Assembly (NCBI RefSeq): GCF_004770145.1
Contig: NZ_RQFW01000016.1
Coordinates: forward strand, 1-64,000
Source of the DNA: Leptospira bourretii
GTDB lineage: Bacteria; Spirochaetota; Leptospiria; Leptospirales; Leptospiraceae
Direction: 5' to 3'
Length of the DNA stretch: 64,000 nt
This document shows positions 27,603-37,757 of this stretch, piece by piece. Made by a program: the position numbers and the translations under genes. Each line of letters begins with the position of its first letter. Position 1 is the first letter of the stretch. The notes beneath the pieces were generated by a model, which searched no databases, was not told the DNA's origin, and saw nothing but the letters and a program-made list of their open reading frames with translations.

Positions 27603-28700
27603 ATGAAAAAATATATATGCGACCTAATTTGCACCTTTGGCCAATTTTGTAAATCATCCTACACAATCTTCTTTTTCTTAATATTTGTTTTGGATTGTAA
27701 TCCTTCTGATTTTAATAATGCAGGGGATGTTTATAGTCGCGAGTTTAATGAAACCCAAATACTTATTTGCCTTCTAAAAGGTAAGAATTGTTTACCTTGT
27801 ACAGGGAGTAATTCTTTATCCTATCCACAAAACACCTACCTTTTGGGACAAAATTTCCCGGTTTCTATCAAATCAGATTTATGCAGTCAGATCACAACAT
27901 GTAATGTTTCACCTACACTCCCAACAGGACTTACGATAAACAATGAAACTTGTGAAATCAGTGGCTCTCCTGCGATTCTAACCAATTATACTGATTACAA
28001 GGTCACCGCGACAACGAGTGCAGGAGATACAAATACAACCGTGCGCATCGCTGTTGAAATTGGATCCTTAGTCCATTTGAAATTTACTAATGGATCTTTG
28101 GAGAATTCAGGCATCCAGCCATTAACGCTAACAGCTGGACCTACTCTTTCCCAAACGACTGGATATGAAGGAGACGCAAATGGCGCAATACATCTCAATA
28201 ATACAGATATAAGTTCTCAAATTGGGGGCGATAGTATGTTGCCAAGCGGGACATTGCCAAGAACCATTTGTATTTGGCTTAAGCCAGACGCACTCCTCGG
28301 ATCTGGAGTGCAAGAATTGATATTTTCTTATGGAACACTATTTAGTAATGCTTGTGGCTTTGGACTGCAAAACACTGCAGGAGTAACTGGGTTATATTTT
28401 ACTCGAGCAAACTTTAGTGCGAAACAAACCTTTGCTCCACCTGCAAGTGTCTGGACACATATTTGTATTGTTTTTGACGGCACAAATTCTTCCTTTTATA
28501 CCAATGGTACCTTTTTGGGTACACCAGCTACGACTGGTTCAGGTTTAGTAGACACGATTTTACAAAAAATTACTTTTGGAAGTTGGGGTGGCGGATATTA
28601 TTACCATGGTGCCATTGATGGGTATCGCGTATTTGGTTCTGCTCTCAGTGCCACAGCAGTAAATCAAATCTACCAAGGATTACCTGTAGTTGGCCCTTAA
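27603..28700 (+). CDS. LamG-domain lipoprotein with Ig-like domain
   Basis: 365 residues. The long N-terminus ends in a lipobox (FVLDCNPS). Residues 85-150 resemble the putative Ig domain He_PIG (LPTGLTINNETCEISGSP). Residues 155-365 form a LamG/concanavalin fold (SLVHLKFTNGS at the start; VWTHICIVFDG; ITFGSWGGGYYYHGAIDGYR at the end). It is predicted to be surface exposed and to bind a ligand. It lies beside a decayed paralogue; the convergent 7TM-AraC gene ends 6 bp away. Confidence 0.82.
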   Translation: MKKYICDLICTFGQFCKSSYTIFFFLIFVLDCNPSDFNNAGDVYSREFNETQILICLLKGKNCLPCTGSNSLSYPQNTYLLGQNFPVSIKSDLCSQITTCNVSPTLPTGLTINNETCEISGSPAILTNYTDYKVTATTSAGDTNTTVRIAVEIGSLVHLKFTNGSLENSGIQPLTLTAGPTLSQTTGYEGDANGAIHLNNTDISSQIGGDSMLPSGTLPRTICIWLKPDALLGSGVQELIFSYGTLFSNACGFGLQNTAGVTGLYFTRANFSAKQTFAPPASVWTHICIVFDGTNSSFYTNGTFLGTPATTGSGLVDTILQKITFGSWGGGYYYHGAIDGYRVFGSALSATAVNQIYQGLPVVGP

Positions 28701-28706
28701 CCGTTG

Positions 28707-30290
28707 TTATGGATTCTTGGAAACACTGGACTGCTTGAATTGCAAAGGACTTACCCCCGTGGCTTTTTTAAATTCCACATTGAAGGCAGTTTTGGAACCA
28801 AAACCTGTTGCATATGCGATTGAAAGAATAGACATCTCTGGTTTTTCTATCAGGATTTTTTTGGCATCGGTGATGCGAAAGGAATTTAGATAACTACGAA
28901 AACTAATCCCCAATTTGGAATTGAGTAATTCAGAAGTTTGTTGGACAGTGAGACCTATTGCTCTAGAAGCAATTTCTAAATCCAACTTTTCATCTAAATA
29001 AGGTTTTGATTGTCTCATCCATGAATCTAATTTTGAAAGAGACTCTTCGGTGTTTACAGCGTTTAACTTTGACTTCACATAACGAGTTGTTGGCACATTA
29101 TTCAAGGTTACAATGCGGTGGAAAATTTCGTTTCGTTCGCCTTCTAATGTCTCATATTTCTGTAAGAGATTGAATAATAAAAAAAATAGATCAATAGGGA
29201 ATATAAACACAGCAGAATAAAGTAGAGGAATAGAATATGGTAAAATTCCTAAAAGATAAAACATTGTATTGTAACTAATGATAAAATAAGATCCCCAACT
29301 GATTAGAAAAAATAGGATACGTTTTTCTCCTTTGAAATAAATTTGTAAGGCAGTTCCCAGAATTAAAGGAATGGAGATAAGATAAATATAAGTTGCGATT
29401 CTAGAAAAAATTTTAGTTGTATCGGAAATTAGAATCGCAGGAACACAAAAGAAGGCCAAAATCCCCATGATCAGTAAAATTTTGTCAATTCTTTTGTTGT
29501 GTAATTTTGTATTTAAAAACATTCGCACAAATTGGAAGGAAAATGGAATTCCAAGTGTGGAAAATGTTAAAATGGCTTTGTTCTGCCACCAAGGAAATTC
29601 TGGCCATAGGACATCATAAGCGTTTCCATATTGACCATTGTACCAGAGGACAGTGCAGACTACATATCCTGCATAAAAGAAAAATTCGCTTAATCCAAAA
29701 GCAAAAAAATAAAAAAGAGCAAATACAAACATCACCGCGCAGACACCCAAAATCAGCCAAGTCACTGAGGTTTCTAAAATCATACGTTTGTTAAATGATT
29801 TTTCATCTAAAGAAAGAATGGGAAAAGAGATTAAGGATTTTGATTGAATTCGAATATAAAAATATTCATTTTTAATTTGGTTTGGAATTTGGAAGCTTGG
29901 GTAAAGAGCTTCTGGCAGTGTCCATAGTGATTTGGGGATTGTGTCTCCAGTTTTATATAATTGAAATTTTTCGGATTTTTCTGGATAAAATAAAATAGCT
30001 TCGTCAAGAGCCTTCCATTCCAAAGAAAGAATCTTACCTTTTGCAAATTTCTCATCAGAAGTTTTTCCTCGAAGCCAAATGACATCATTAGTAAAATTAA
30101 ACGAGAGTTGGTGTTCGTAAATTGGTTCCCAATGTTTAAATTTTTGAATTTGGTTCAATGGAGTTTCTGTAGAAGTATCTCTCAAAAATTCGAATTGATT
30201 GGTTACGTTTTGGTTACCTGAACCAACGGGTGCACATGAGGTTCCTACTAAGAGTAGGAGCAAGAAAATGACCCGCCAAATATATTTCAT
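28707..30290 (-). CDS. 7TM-DISM membrane protein with C-terminal AraC DNA-binding domain
   Basis: 527 residues from the ATG at 30290. A lipobox (LLVGTSC) ends the signal. A 7TMR-DISM extracellular domain covers about residues 45-165, seven membrane spans about 175-385, and a short linker leads to an AraC helix-turn-helix pair at about 425-525 (EIASRAIGLTVQQTSELLNS, then ITDAKKILIEKPEMSILSIA, YATGFGSKTAFNVEFKKATG). So a surface signal may be read directly by a membrane-bound transcription factor, without a kinase. Its targets are unknown; the adjacent LamG lipoprotein is one candidate. Confidence 0.85.
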   Translation of the reverse strand: MKYIWRVIFLLLLLVGTSCAPVGSGNQNVTNQFEFLRDTSTETPLNQIQKFKHWEPIYEHQLSFNFTNDVIWLRGKTSDEKFAKGKILSLEWKALDEAILFYPEKSEKFQLYKTGDTIPKSLWTLPEALYPSFQIPNQIKNEYFYIRIQSKSLISFPILSLDEKSFNKRMILETSVTWLILGVCAVMFVFALFYFFAFGLSEFFFYAGYVVCTVLWYNGQYGNAYDVLWPEFPWWQNKAILTFSTLGIPFSFQFVRMFLNTKLHNKRIDKILLIMGILAFFCVPAILISDTTKIFSRIATYIYLISIPLILGTALQIYFKGEKRILFFLISWGSYFIISYNTMFYLLGILPYSIPLLYSAVFIFPIDLFFLLFNLLQKYETLEGERNEIFHRIVTLNNVPTTRYVKSKLNAVNTEESLSKLDSWMRQSKPYLDEKLDLEIASRAIGLTVQQTSELLNSKLGISFRSYLNSFRITDAKKILIEKPEMSILSIAYATGFGSKTAFNVEFKKATGVSPLQFKQSSVSKNP

Positions 30291-30473
30291 CGAAGCCAAT
30301 AGTTGTTTCGAATAATATAGTTTGACAAGCCTTTTTGCAAAAATGTGTTCAAATGGAAATCTAGGCGAAGAATCATTCTGCTTAGTTCTTCTACACTTTC
30401 GTTTGGAATTAAATTGAAAGTGGGAAAAAATTGAGTGATTAGAGTGATTCGTTTTTATCGAGTCTTTGTGACG

Positions 30474-32498
30474 TTAGGATTCTTTAGGAAACTCTAAAGT
30501 GAAGAGACTTCCTTTTCCTTCCTCTGACTGGACTTGGATGCTTCCTCCATGAAGGCGCATTAATTCAAAACAAAGTTTAAGCCCAATCCCAAATCCTTTT
30601 TCTCCCATGGTACCAAGAGAAGTCATGGGTTTTGAAAACAAATCTATTTGTCGTTCGATTGGAATGCCTTTGCCATTGTCTTCAATACAAATCTCTGTGA
30701 ACATTTGATTATGACTCGTGCTAACTTTGATCCATCCATTCGGATGACTAAATTTAATAGCATTGGATATCAAATTACGAAGAATTTCAAGGAGAAGGGA
30801 TGTGTCTGCATAAACAAAAGTTGTTTCGGGAACAGCTAATTCTAGCTGTAATGATTTCTTTTTTAATTCAAAAGAAAAGGATTCGGCCAAAGGTTTTATG
30901 ATCTCAGACAATTGGTTTTCAGATAAATGCAAATGAATTTGACCTTGGTCCAATTTAAATCTGTTTAAATTCAGAAGATGTTCTACAGTCGCCATTGCAT
31001 TTTCTAAAATAACAAACACTTGTTTTGATATATGAGTTTTTTCTTCTTCGGTTGAGTTTTTATCTGTAACGATAGTTAATGCTGAGTAAACGGTACTTAG
31101 AGGTGACCTAAGATCATGCGCCACAAGAGAGATCAATTTATCTTTCCATTGATTGGCTTCTTCTGCAATTTGTTTTGCTTCTTTATATTCCTTGGTTCTT
31201 AGAACAACAGTCTTTTCTAAAGATTCATTGAGTGATGCTAATTCTTTTCCCAATGTTTCATTTTTGATAAATGATTTCGTAAAGTAAGAAGCTAAAACCA
31301 ATGATTGGAGGAGGACAGTGGACAAGTAGGAATATTTAAGAATCAAAAAATAGTTAAAAATGCCATAGAGATATAATGTGTCGTTGATGGCACTTAAAAA
31401 CAATAAAACTTGGATGAGAAGAAACGGAATGGCCATTTCCTTTTTCTGGAAAACTGCATAAATGATGCAAACGATGGAATAAAATAAACCAAAAATCGTA
31501 AGGAATAATCCATAAAATGTAGTCTTTGAACCTAATTCTGAAGGTGTGAGTAAAACAAAAAGATATAAAGTCGTACAAGATATAACAAAGAACTGAGTGA
31601 TGGATTTTGAAAAATGATCGGGGAATCGTTTGGTTAAAAATAAAAGATAAAATGGCATTGCTAAATAGAATATTAAAGAAAGAGCAAATGCGATTCGGTA
31701 AGGGACTTCTGGGAATAAAAAATAGAGAGAATCTCCATTTAAAGAAATGGAATGGAGAGCAATCACCAAACTATACAAACCAAAATACAGAATTAATGAT
31801 CGGTTCCTTCGAAATAAAAAAACGACAAAATGATAAAATGCCATAAATAACAAAGCTCCAGTCAAAAGAGAATCTCTGATAGCTTCATGAAACATTTGTT
31901 TATTGGTATTTTGGTAAAGTCCTAATGTGGGAGGATACCAGAATGCCCCATCATCATGGAAAAAATTAGAAACATGTACAAGAATTTCTGTTTCTGAACT
32001 TGGATGGGGAAGGATGAGAATCCCTGAACTGCGAGTGGGGGACATGGTATCTTGGGAGGTTCCCACTTTTCCCAATTCTAATCCTAATTTCCCATTGATG
32101 TACACGGACATGGCTGCCCCACCTGTTTGGAAAAACCGTAATGCGTAAATGTTTTCTTTTGATACTTCAGGGAATAAAACTTTTATTTGGTAAGTGGAAA
32201 AACCGGTCCCTTTGTATTTTTCTTTCCAACGTTCTCCTATCAGTTGGAAATTTTTTGTGTCTGGAGAGACTTGTTTGAATGGTTCTTTGTTGTTTCGTAT
32301 ATCGGATATTAGGTGATTTGGAAAGATAAGTTCTTCCCAATTAAATTTCCATTCTCCGGAAAGAGGAATTGTCTTTTGGAAATCCCAATGCCTAAGGTCA
32401 ATTTCACCTTGGACGGCCACCGGATTTTCTGTATTTTGTGAAAGAGCTGTGCAAGTAGAAAAAAGGAAACACAACCCAATCAAAAGTATCTTTTTCAT
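30474..32498 (-). CDS. 7TM-DISM sensor histidine kinase
   Basis: 674 residues from the ATG at 32498. Lipobox-like FLFSTC ends the signal peptide. A 7TMR-DISM extracellular domain (LSGEWKFNWEELIFP) covers residues 30-200, seven membrane spans about 210-405, then a coiled coil (residues 415-450). HisKA has the phospho-His in LVAHDLRSPLS (near residue 462). The ATPase domain is complete: N-box NLISNAIKF, G1 EDNGKGI, F-box/G2 EKGFGIGLKLC. No response regulator lies beside it, so its partner is encoded elsewhere. It is an active kinase by residues. Confidence 0.9.
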   Translation of the reverse strand: MKKILLIGLCFLFSTCTALSQNTENPVAVQGEIDLRHWDFQKTIPLSGEWKFNWEELIFPNHLISDIRNNKEPFKQVSPDTKNFQLIGERWKEKYKGTGFSTYQIKVLFPEVSKENIYALRFFQTGGAAMSVYINGKLGLELGKVGTSQDTMSPTRSSGILILPHPSSETEILVHVSNFFHDDGAFWYPPTLGLYQNTNKQMFHEAIRDSLLTGALLFMAFYHFVVFLFRRNRSLILYFGLYSLVIALHSISLNGDSLYFLFPEVPYRIAFALSLIFYLAMPFYLLFLTKRFPDHFSKSITQFFVISCTTLYLFVLLTPSELGSKTTFYGLFLTIFGLFYSIVCIIYAVFQKKEMAIPFLLIQVLLFLSAINDTLYLYGIFNYFLILKYSYLSTVLLQSLVLASYFTKSFIKNETLGKELASLNESLEKTVVLRTKEYKEAKQIAEEANQWKDKLISLVAHDLRSPLSTVYSALTIVTDKNSTEEEKTHISKQVFVILENAMATVEHLLNLNRFKLDQGQIHLHLSENQLSEIIKPLAESFSFELKKKSLQLELAVPETTFVYADTSLLLEILRNLISNAIKFSHPNGWIKVSTSHNQMFTEICIEDNGKGIPIERQIDLFSKPMTSLGTMGEKGFGIGLKLCFELMRLHGGSIQVQSEEGKGSLFTLEFPKES

Positions 32499-32661
32499 TT
32501 TCAAAAAACCGAAGTTCGGATTTTACCCGCCACTGCCATCGTGAAAACAGGGAAGATACTGTCACAGGTTATTTTGATTTTCCAAATGAAAGGTTTGTTT
32601 TGTCACTCCCCACCCCAATTTTTGTCAGTGTAAACACTAGTTTGTTTCTTCTTTTGTATTC

Positions 32662-33237
32662 TTACTGAAACTTAATTTTAATTTTTGTTTGGTTCGTTGT
32701 TACATTTGCAGTTTTCTTTTTGAAATCAATTGAGTCGATGGAATCGTATTCGATGGGAATGACAACGTTCCCTTTTTTGTTGATGGCTCCATACTTTCCT
32801 CCGACAATTCGACTATGTTCTCCATCTGATTTTGATTCGCAAGAATTACAGACAATGGAAAGTCCATTCTCAAAAGGAAAAACAAAATCATAGGTAGCGG
32901 GGATTTGTTTTTTGCATTGAGGATTGAAAAATCCAAACTTTTTGTTTTCCACAAATCGTGCGAGTTTTTCTGAGTATTCATCCGGACCATTATCATAAGG
33001 AAATACTTCCAATAGAATTTTGTTTTGTGTATTGATACACAGCCATCGGTTTTCACTGACGACAAATCCTACCAATTCTTTGGAGAAATCCATTGCATGT
33101 TGGTATTGTGGTTTGATGATTACTTTACCGGATTTATTTTGATAACCATAAAGTCCATTTTCTTCAAAGGCAACGGGACGATTGGGATTTGCCAAGAGCG
33201 GAAACACAAATAGGAAAAGAATAAAAGTTTTTTTCAT
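32662..33237 (-). CDS. WG-repeat exported protein
   Basis: 191 residues from the ATG at 33237, behind AGGT; an upstream Met at 33276 lacks a signal peptide right at its start. The signal peptide is short (ending FPLLANP). WG-type repeats follow: EENGLYGYQNKSGKVIIKPQ, and later GKYGAINKKGNVVIPIEYDS, with two middle repeats degraded. WG repeats mediate protein contacts; a specific role cannot be given. Four Cys (near 117, 143, 146 and one earlier) may form disulphides. Confidence 0.78.
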   Translation of the reverse strand: MKKTFILFLFVFPLLANPNRPVAFEENGLYGYQNKSGKVIIKPQYQHAMDFSKELVGFVVSENRWLCINTQNKILLEVFPYDNGPDEYSEKLARFVENKKFGFFNPQCKKQIPATYDFVFPFENGLSIVCNSCESKSDGEHSRIVGGKYGAINKKGNVVIPIEYDSIDSIDFKKKTANVTTNQTKIKIKFQ

Positions 33238-33622
33238 AAGACCTACAGATATCAATTTTTTAATTTTTCTAATCACCTACAGGGTGGATTTTTTTATTTT
33301 TTCGATACGCAATGAATACAAACAATTAGCGTAAAAAAAAGACAATTCAAAATGATTCTAAAAAAGTAGAACCACATCCGACCCAAAGGTCTTGTTAGAA
33401 TGGTAAAAATACCTTCGATGTCAAGTTCTTTGGATTCATTCTAAATTTTTATAACAGATACTGGTTAAACTGAACAGCATTATATAATTACAATATGAAT
33501 GATAATGTATATAGGATATATCTATTCCCTAAATGAGTTAATTGTTTTCGTTTTGAATTATAAATTTTGTGGTTGGGATTTTTAAGGAACTTGCATCTTA
33601 TAAACAATCAGGCAGGAATAAA
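33238..33622. other. Intergenic region upstream of the acyl-CoA synthetase
   Basis: About 385 bases of AT-rich DNA. No gene, RNA or strong hairpin recognised; it should hold the promoter of the synthetase gene. Confidence 0.5.
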
Positions 33623-35506
33623 ATGGAACAAGTGGTTCACGATGATGAAAAAATGAAATTTTGGATGTCTCTTGTTGATCGGATTTTTTGGAATACAAAA
33701 CCATCAATAGTTTATGATAAAGGTGATGATGGTCTTTACCACTGGTTCCCTGATGGAGTTTTGAATACTTCCTATTTGGCTTTAGATTTTCATGTTGAAG
33801 CAGGTAAAGGGGAAGAGACAGCCATTATTTATGATTCACCTGTAACCAAAACAAAATCCAAATTATCCTATCGCGAACTTTTAGAATCTGTTGAGAAAAT
33901 GGCATTCACTTTGGATTCGTTAGGTGTGAAGAAAGGCGATACGGTTGTTATATATATGCCGATGATTCCGGAAGCACTTGTTTCTATGTTGGCCTGTGCA
34001 AGGATTGGAGCTGTCCACTCTGTTGTGTTTGGAGGATTTGCACCTCATGAATTAGCTGTTAGGTTAGATGATTGTCGCCCAAAAATTGTAATTACAGCTT
34101 CTTATGGAGTTGAAATTTCGAAAATAATTCCTTATAAACCATTGTTAGATGAAGCAATGCATCTTTCTTCTCATAAACCAGATTATGTGATTCTCAAATC
34201 AAGACCAAACTTGGAAGTGATCATGCATACAGGAAGAGATTTTGATTGGGATGAATTGATGGAGACAGCTGGCAAAAAAAAGGCAGTAAACGTTTCTTCA
34301 GGAGACCCACTTTATATCCTTTATACTTCTGGGACAACAGGAAAACCGAAAGGTGTTGTCAGGGATAACGGAGGTCATGCGATCGCTATGCATTACTCCA
34401 TGGAAGTTATTTATGATATGAAACCTGGAGAAGTTTTTTTTGCTGCTTCTGATGTAGGTTGGGTTGTCGGACATTCTTATATTGTTTACGCACCGCTCAT
34501 TTATGGCTGTACCACTGTATTGTATGAAGGAAAACCTGTCCGAACACCAGATGCAGGAGCTTTTTACCGAATCATAGAAGAATATAAAGTTAAAACGTTG
34601 TTTTGTGCACCGACTGCTTTTCGGGCCATTCGAAAAGAAGATCCAGATGGTAAGGAACTTTCTAAATACAATATTAGTTCATTGAAATATTTGTTTTTAG
34701 CAGGAGAAAGAACAGACCCAGTGACATACGATTGGGCTTGTGAACTTTTAAAAGTTCCGGTTGTAGACCATTGGTGGCAAACGGAAACGGGTTGGGCCAT
34801 TGCTGCCAATATGATGGGAGCTTCTCCTCTTCCAACAAAGGCTGGTTCGGCGACAAAGCCAGTTTCAGGTTTTGATGTCCGAATTTTGGATGAAGAAGGT
34901 CATGAACTAAACCATGGCGAAAAAGGAAATATTGTGATCAAACTACCTTTGCCTCCTGGATGTTTGCCAACACTTTGGAATGATCATACCAATTTTGAAT
35001 CTTCTTATTTATCTCATTACCCAGGTTATTATCTAACAGGAGACGGTGGTTATTTTGATGAAGATGGATATCTTTTTATTCTTGGGCGAATCGATGATGT
35101 GATCAATGTGGCAGGTCATAGACTTTCTACGGGAGAGATGGAGGAAATTGTAGCAGAAAATTCTTCCATCGCAGAATCGGCGGTGATAGGCATTGCTGAT
35201 GAAATCAAAGGGCAAGTCCCGTTGGCAATTGTTGTTTGTAAAGATGGAATTACAATCGACCAAAAATCGATTGAATTTGATATCACACATCGAATTCGAG
35301 AAAAAATTGGAGCAATTGCATCTTTAAAGGCAGTTGTATTTGTAAAAAGACTACCAAAAACTCGTTCTGGAAAAATTCTACGTAAAACAATGCGTAAGAT
35401 GATCGACGGCGAAACATATTCTGTTCCATCCACCATTGACGATCCTTCTATTTTGGATGAAGTGATGGATGTTGTTCGGATAAAATTTCCTAGAACAAGT
35501 AATTGA
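33623..35506 (+). CDS. Propionyl/acetyl-CoA synthetase (PrpE-like)
   Basis: 627 residues from the ATG at 33623, with AGGA six bases before. An AMP-forming acyl-CoA synthetase: P-loop-like YTSGTTGKPKGVVRDNGG (about residues 234-251), WWQTETGW, YLTGDGGYFDEDGYLFILGR, and the catalytic Lys in LPKTRSGKILRKTM (near residue 580), which is also the acetylation site of this family. The VVRDNGGHA form points to PrpE rather than Acs. It would activate propionate or acetate to the CoA thioester in the cytoplasm. Confidence 0.88.
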   Translation: MEQVVHDDEKMKFWMSLVDRIFWNTKPSIVYDKGDDGLYHWFPDGVLNTSYLALDFHVEAGKGEETAIIYDSPVTKTKSKLSYRELLESVEKMAFTLDSLGVKKGDTVVIYMPMIPEALVSMLACARIGAVHSVVFGGFAPHELAVRLDDCRPKIVITASYGVEISKIIPYKPLLDEAMHLSSHKPDYVILKSRPNLEVIMHTGRDFDWDELMETAGKKKAVNVSSGDPLYILYTSGTTGKPKGVVRDNGGHAIAMHYSMEVIYDMKPGEVFFAASDVGWVVGHSYIVYAPLIYGCTTVLYEGKPVRTPDAGAFYRIIEEYKVKTLFCAPTAFRAIRKEDPDGKELSKYNISSLKYLFLAGERTDPVTYDWACELLKVPVVDHWWQTETGWAIAANMMGASPLPTKAGSATKPVSGFDVRILDEEGHELNHGEKGNIVIKLPLPPGCLPTLWNDHTNFESSYLSHYPGYYLTGDGGYFDEDGYLFILGRIDDVINVAGHRLSTGEMEEIVAENSSIAESAVIGIADEIKGQVPLAIVVCKDGITIDQKSIEFDITHRIREKIGAIASLKAVVFVKRLPKTRSGKILRKTMRKMIDGETYSVPSTIDDPSILDEVMDVVRIKFPRTSN

Positions 35507-35561
35507 TTTAAATAAATAAAACATCGTTTCATCAAACAAAAAAAATCACGGTAGTGTCTAT

Positions 35562-36998
35562 TTGAATCTTGATGAAGCAAAATTAATCTTTGGTATTTCT
35601 CAGTTCCGTGGAAATCAGGAACATATTATCCAACACATTCTTTCTGGACAGGATGCGTTGGTACTTATGCCGACGGGAATGGGCAAGTCTTTGTGTTATC
35701 AAATCCCGGCAATCACTCTGCCAGGTATTTGTATAGTCATTTCTCCATTGATCGCTTTGATGAAGGATCAAGTAGCCGCATTACAAAGAAAAGGTGTATC
35801 AGCCGAATATATCAACTCTAGTTTAGGAAAAGCAGAGCGAACGGAACGGTATACAAAACTTAAATCAGGTGATTATAAAATTTTATACGTTTCTCCAGAA
35901 CGTTTTCAGAAAAAAGAATTTTTGGATGCACTGAGTGGCCTTGCCGTTTCCTTATTGGCAATTGATGAAGCACATTGCATTAGCCAATGGGGTCATGACT
36001 TTCGGCCTGACTATACAAAGATATCTTGGTTTCGCGAAATATTAGGTTATCCAGTAGCAGTGGCACTGACTGCTACTGCTTCTAAACATGTCCAAAAAGA
36101 CATCATTTCTCAATTGGGCATCTCAAAAGAAAAAATCAAAATTTTTGACGATGGATTGTTTCGTCCTAATTTGAAATTATCCGTGGTGGATTGTTTTGAT
36201 TTAGAGGCAAAATACAAAGCCATTTTAGATGATTTAAACCATACACATGGAGCAACGATCATTTATTTTAGCCTTATCCAAGAGTTGGAAAAATTTAGTC
36301 ACTGGCTTGATACAAAGCAGAAACGACATTTTGTATATCATGGCAAACTTTCTCCAACACACAGAAATAAAATACAATCTTCTTTTCTCAAATCGGAAGA
36401 AGGGATTCTTCTCGCAACAAATGCATTTGGGATGGGAATTGATAAACCTAACATTCGTAATGTCTATCATGCACAGATTCCGGGGAGTATCGAATCTTAT
36501 TATCAAGAAATAGGGCGTGCCGGTAGAGATGGTGATCCTTCTGATTGTAAACTCTATTATCAACAAGAAGACCTAACTGTTCAAATGGAATTTATTGAAT
36601 GGCAAAATCCTGACCGAACATATCTAAAGAAACTATTTGGAACCTTGTTACAAAAACAAAATGAATTGTCTGGTTTAGATTATGAAACCTTACAAGGTTA
36701 TATGAGTTTTAAAAATAAAGGGGACCACCGAATCCAAACAGCCTTGAGTTTGCTAGCAAGTAAAGGGTTAATTTCTGGGGAGTTAGAGAAAGGGACATTG
36801 CAGATTGAGTCTGAATGGTCTGACTCCTTTTTTTCTGAAGCCGAATTACTTGAGAAAAAGAAAGAAAATCAAAAGAGGTTGTACCAAACTGTATTGTATA
36901 CCAAAACAGAAACATGTCGGAGAGAATTCATTCATAACTATTTTGATTCTGAATTTAAAGAATGCGGAAACTGTGATTTATGTGAGAAAAAAGTTTAA
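35562..36998 (+). CDS. recQ: RecQ-family ATP-dependent DNA helicase, short form
   Basis: 478 residues. Walker A is MPTGMGKSLCYQIP (Lys near residue 42), DEAH box AIDEAHCISQWGHDFRPDY, motif III TATASKHV and motif VI YYQEIGRAGRDGDPSDC. The RecQ C-terminal region retains the zinc cysteines (C-RREF ... CGNCDLCEKK), but the winged helix is short and the HRDC domain is absent. It unwinds 3'-5' during recombination repair. The start codon is a TTG; no upstream ATG fits. Confidence 0.9.
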   Translation: MNLDEAKLIFGISQFRGNQEHIIQHILSGQDALVLMPTGMGKSLCYQIPAITLPGICIVISPLIALMKDQVAALQRKGVSAEYINSSLGKAERTERYTKLKSGDYKILYVSPERFQKKEFLDALSGLAVSLLAIDEAHCISQWGHDFRPDYTKISWFREILGYPVAVALTATASKHVQKDIISQLGISKEKIKIFDDGLFRPNLKLSVVDCFDLEAKYKAILDDLNHTHGATIIYFSLIQELEKFSHWLDTKQKRHFVYHGKLSPTHRNKIQSSFLKSEEGILLATNAFGMGIDKPNIRNVYHAQIPGSIESYYQEIGRAGRDGDPSDCKLYYQQEDLTVQMEFIEWQNPDRTYLKKLFGTLLQKQNELSGLDYETLQGYMSFKNKGDHRIQTALSLLASKGLISGELEKGTLQIESEWSDSFFSEAELLEKKKENQKRLYQTVLYTKTETCRREFIHNYFDSEFKECGNCDLCEKKV

Positions 36999-37115
36999 AT
37001 ACCCTTGTTGTGTGATACGGTTTCGATAACTTATCAATTTTTAAATCAATTAATTCGTTTGGCATCTCTTGTTTTATTCTTAAAAACCGGTTACAATGGT
37101 TATTAGAAAGTGAGC

Positions 37116-37700
37116 ATGAATGTGATCTCCTTTCATCGGACTGGTCATTGTGTGATGAAACAGAAAGTGTATTTGAATATCGGTGAAGCTTATTTTACTT
37201 CGGGGATATATGAAATTCGGACAATTTTGGGTTCTTGTGTTTCTGTATGTTTGTTTCATGAAAGAACAAGACACAGTGCCATCAATCACATTCTTTTACC
37301 GGGAAGTTTGGGTAAATTAGAAGAAAAACAAAGTTTACGATATGGAATTACTTCCATGGAATTATTGATTAACGAATTTGTGAAATTGAATATCCCTAGG
37401 GATGAACTAAAAGCAAAAATTTTTGGTGGCTCTCAAACTCTGAAATTAACAACAAACAATGCAGGTCCGAAGAATATAATGTTTGTTAAGGATTTTTTGC
37501 AGACTGAAAAAATTCCAATTATCAGCGAAGACACAGGCGGCGAATTATATCGAAAACTAGTTTTTCATACAGATAATTACGATGTTTTTATTACTAAACT
37601 TCAAGCAAATGGATCAAACGAAATTCTAACGCAAGAGCGTCACTTCGAAACTAAGGTTCGTGAAAGAATGGTTAAAAAAACATCAGTATTTACTTTTTAA
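37116..37700 (+). CDS. cheD: Chemoreceptor glutamine deamidase CheD
   Basis: 194 residues from the ATG at 37116; the more conserved MKQKVYLNIGEAYFTSG start at 37155 is possible. The catalytic Cys lies in TILGSCVSVCLFHE and the His in SAINHILLPG; KIFGGSQTL and SEDTGGELYRKLVFH match the later CheD motifs. It deamidates Gln in the chemoreceptors and links to CheC/CheX in other bacteria. It stands opposite the che operon, ending 58 bp from the convergent cheY. Confidence 0.9.
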   Translation: MNVISFHRTGHCVMKQKVYLNIGEAYFTSGIYEIRTILGSCVSVCLFHERTRHSAINHILLPGSLGKLEEKQSLRYGITSMELLINEFVKLNIPRDELKAKIFGGSQTLKLTTNNAGPKNIMFVKDFLQTEKIPIISEDTGGELYRKLVFHTDNYDVFITKLQANGSNEILTQERHFETKVRERMVKKTSVFTF

Positions 37701-37707
37701 TCCGCTG

Positions 37708-37728
37708 ACCCATTCATTAAAAATGGGT
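37708..37728. terminator. Hairpin between convergent cheD and cheY
   Basis: ACCCATT pairs with AATGGGT around a 7-nt loop between the two stops. The T tracts around it are short, so efficiency is uncertain. Confidence 0.45.
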
Positions 37729-37757
37729 TTAGGATCGGTCTTTTATACTATTTCAAC

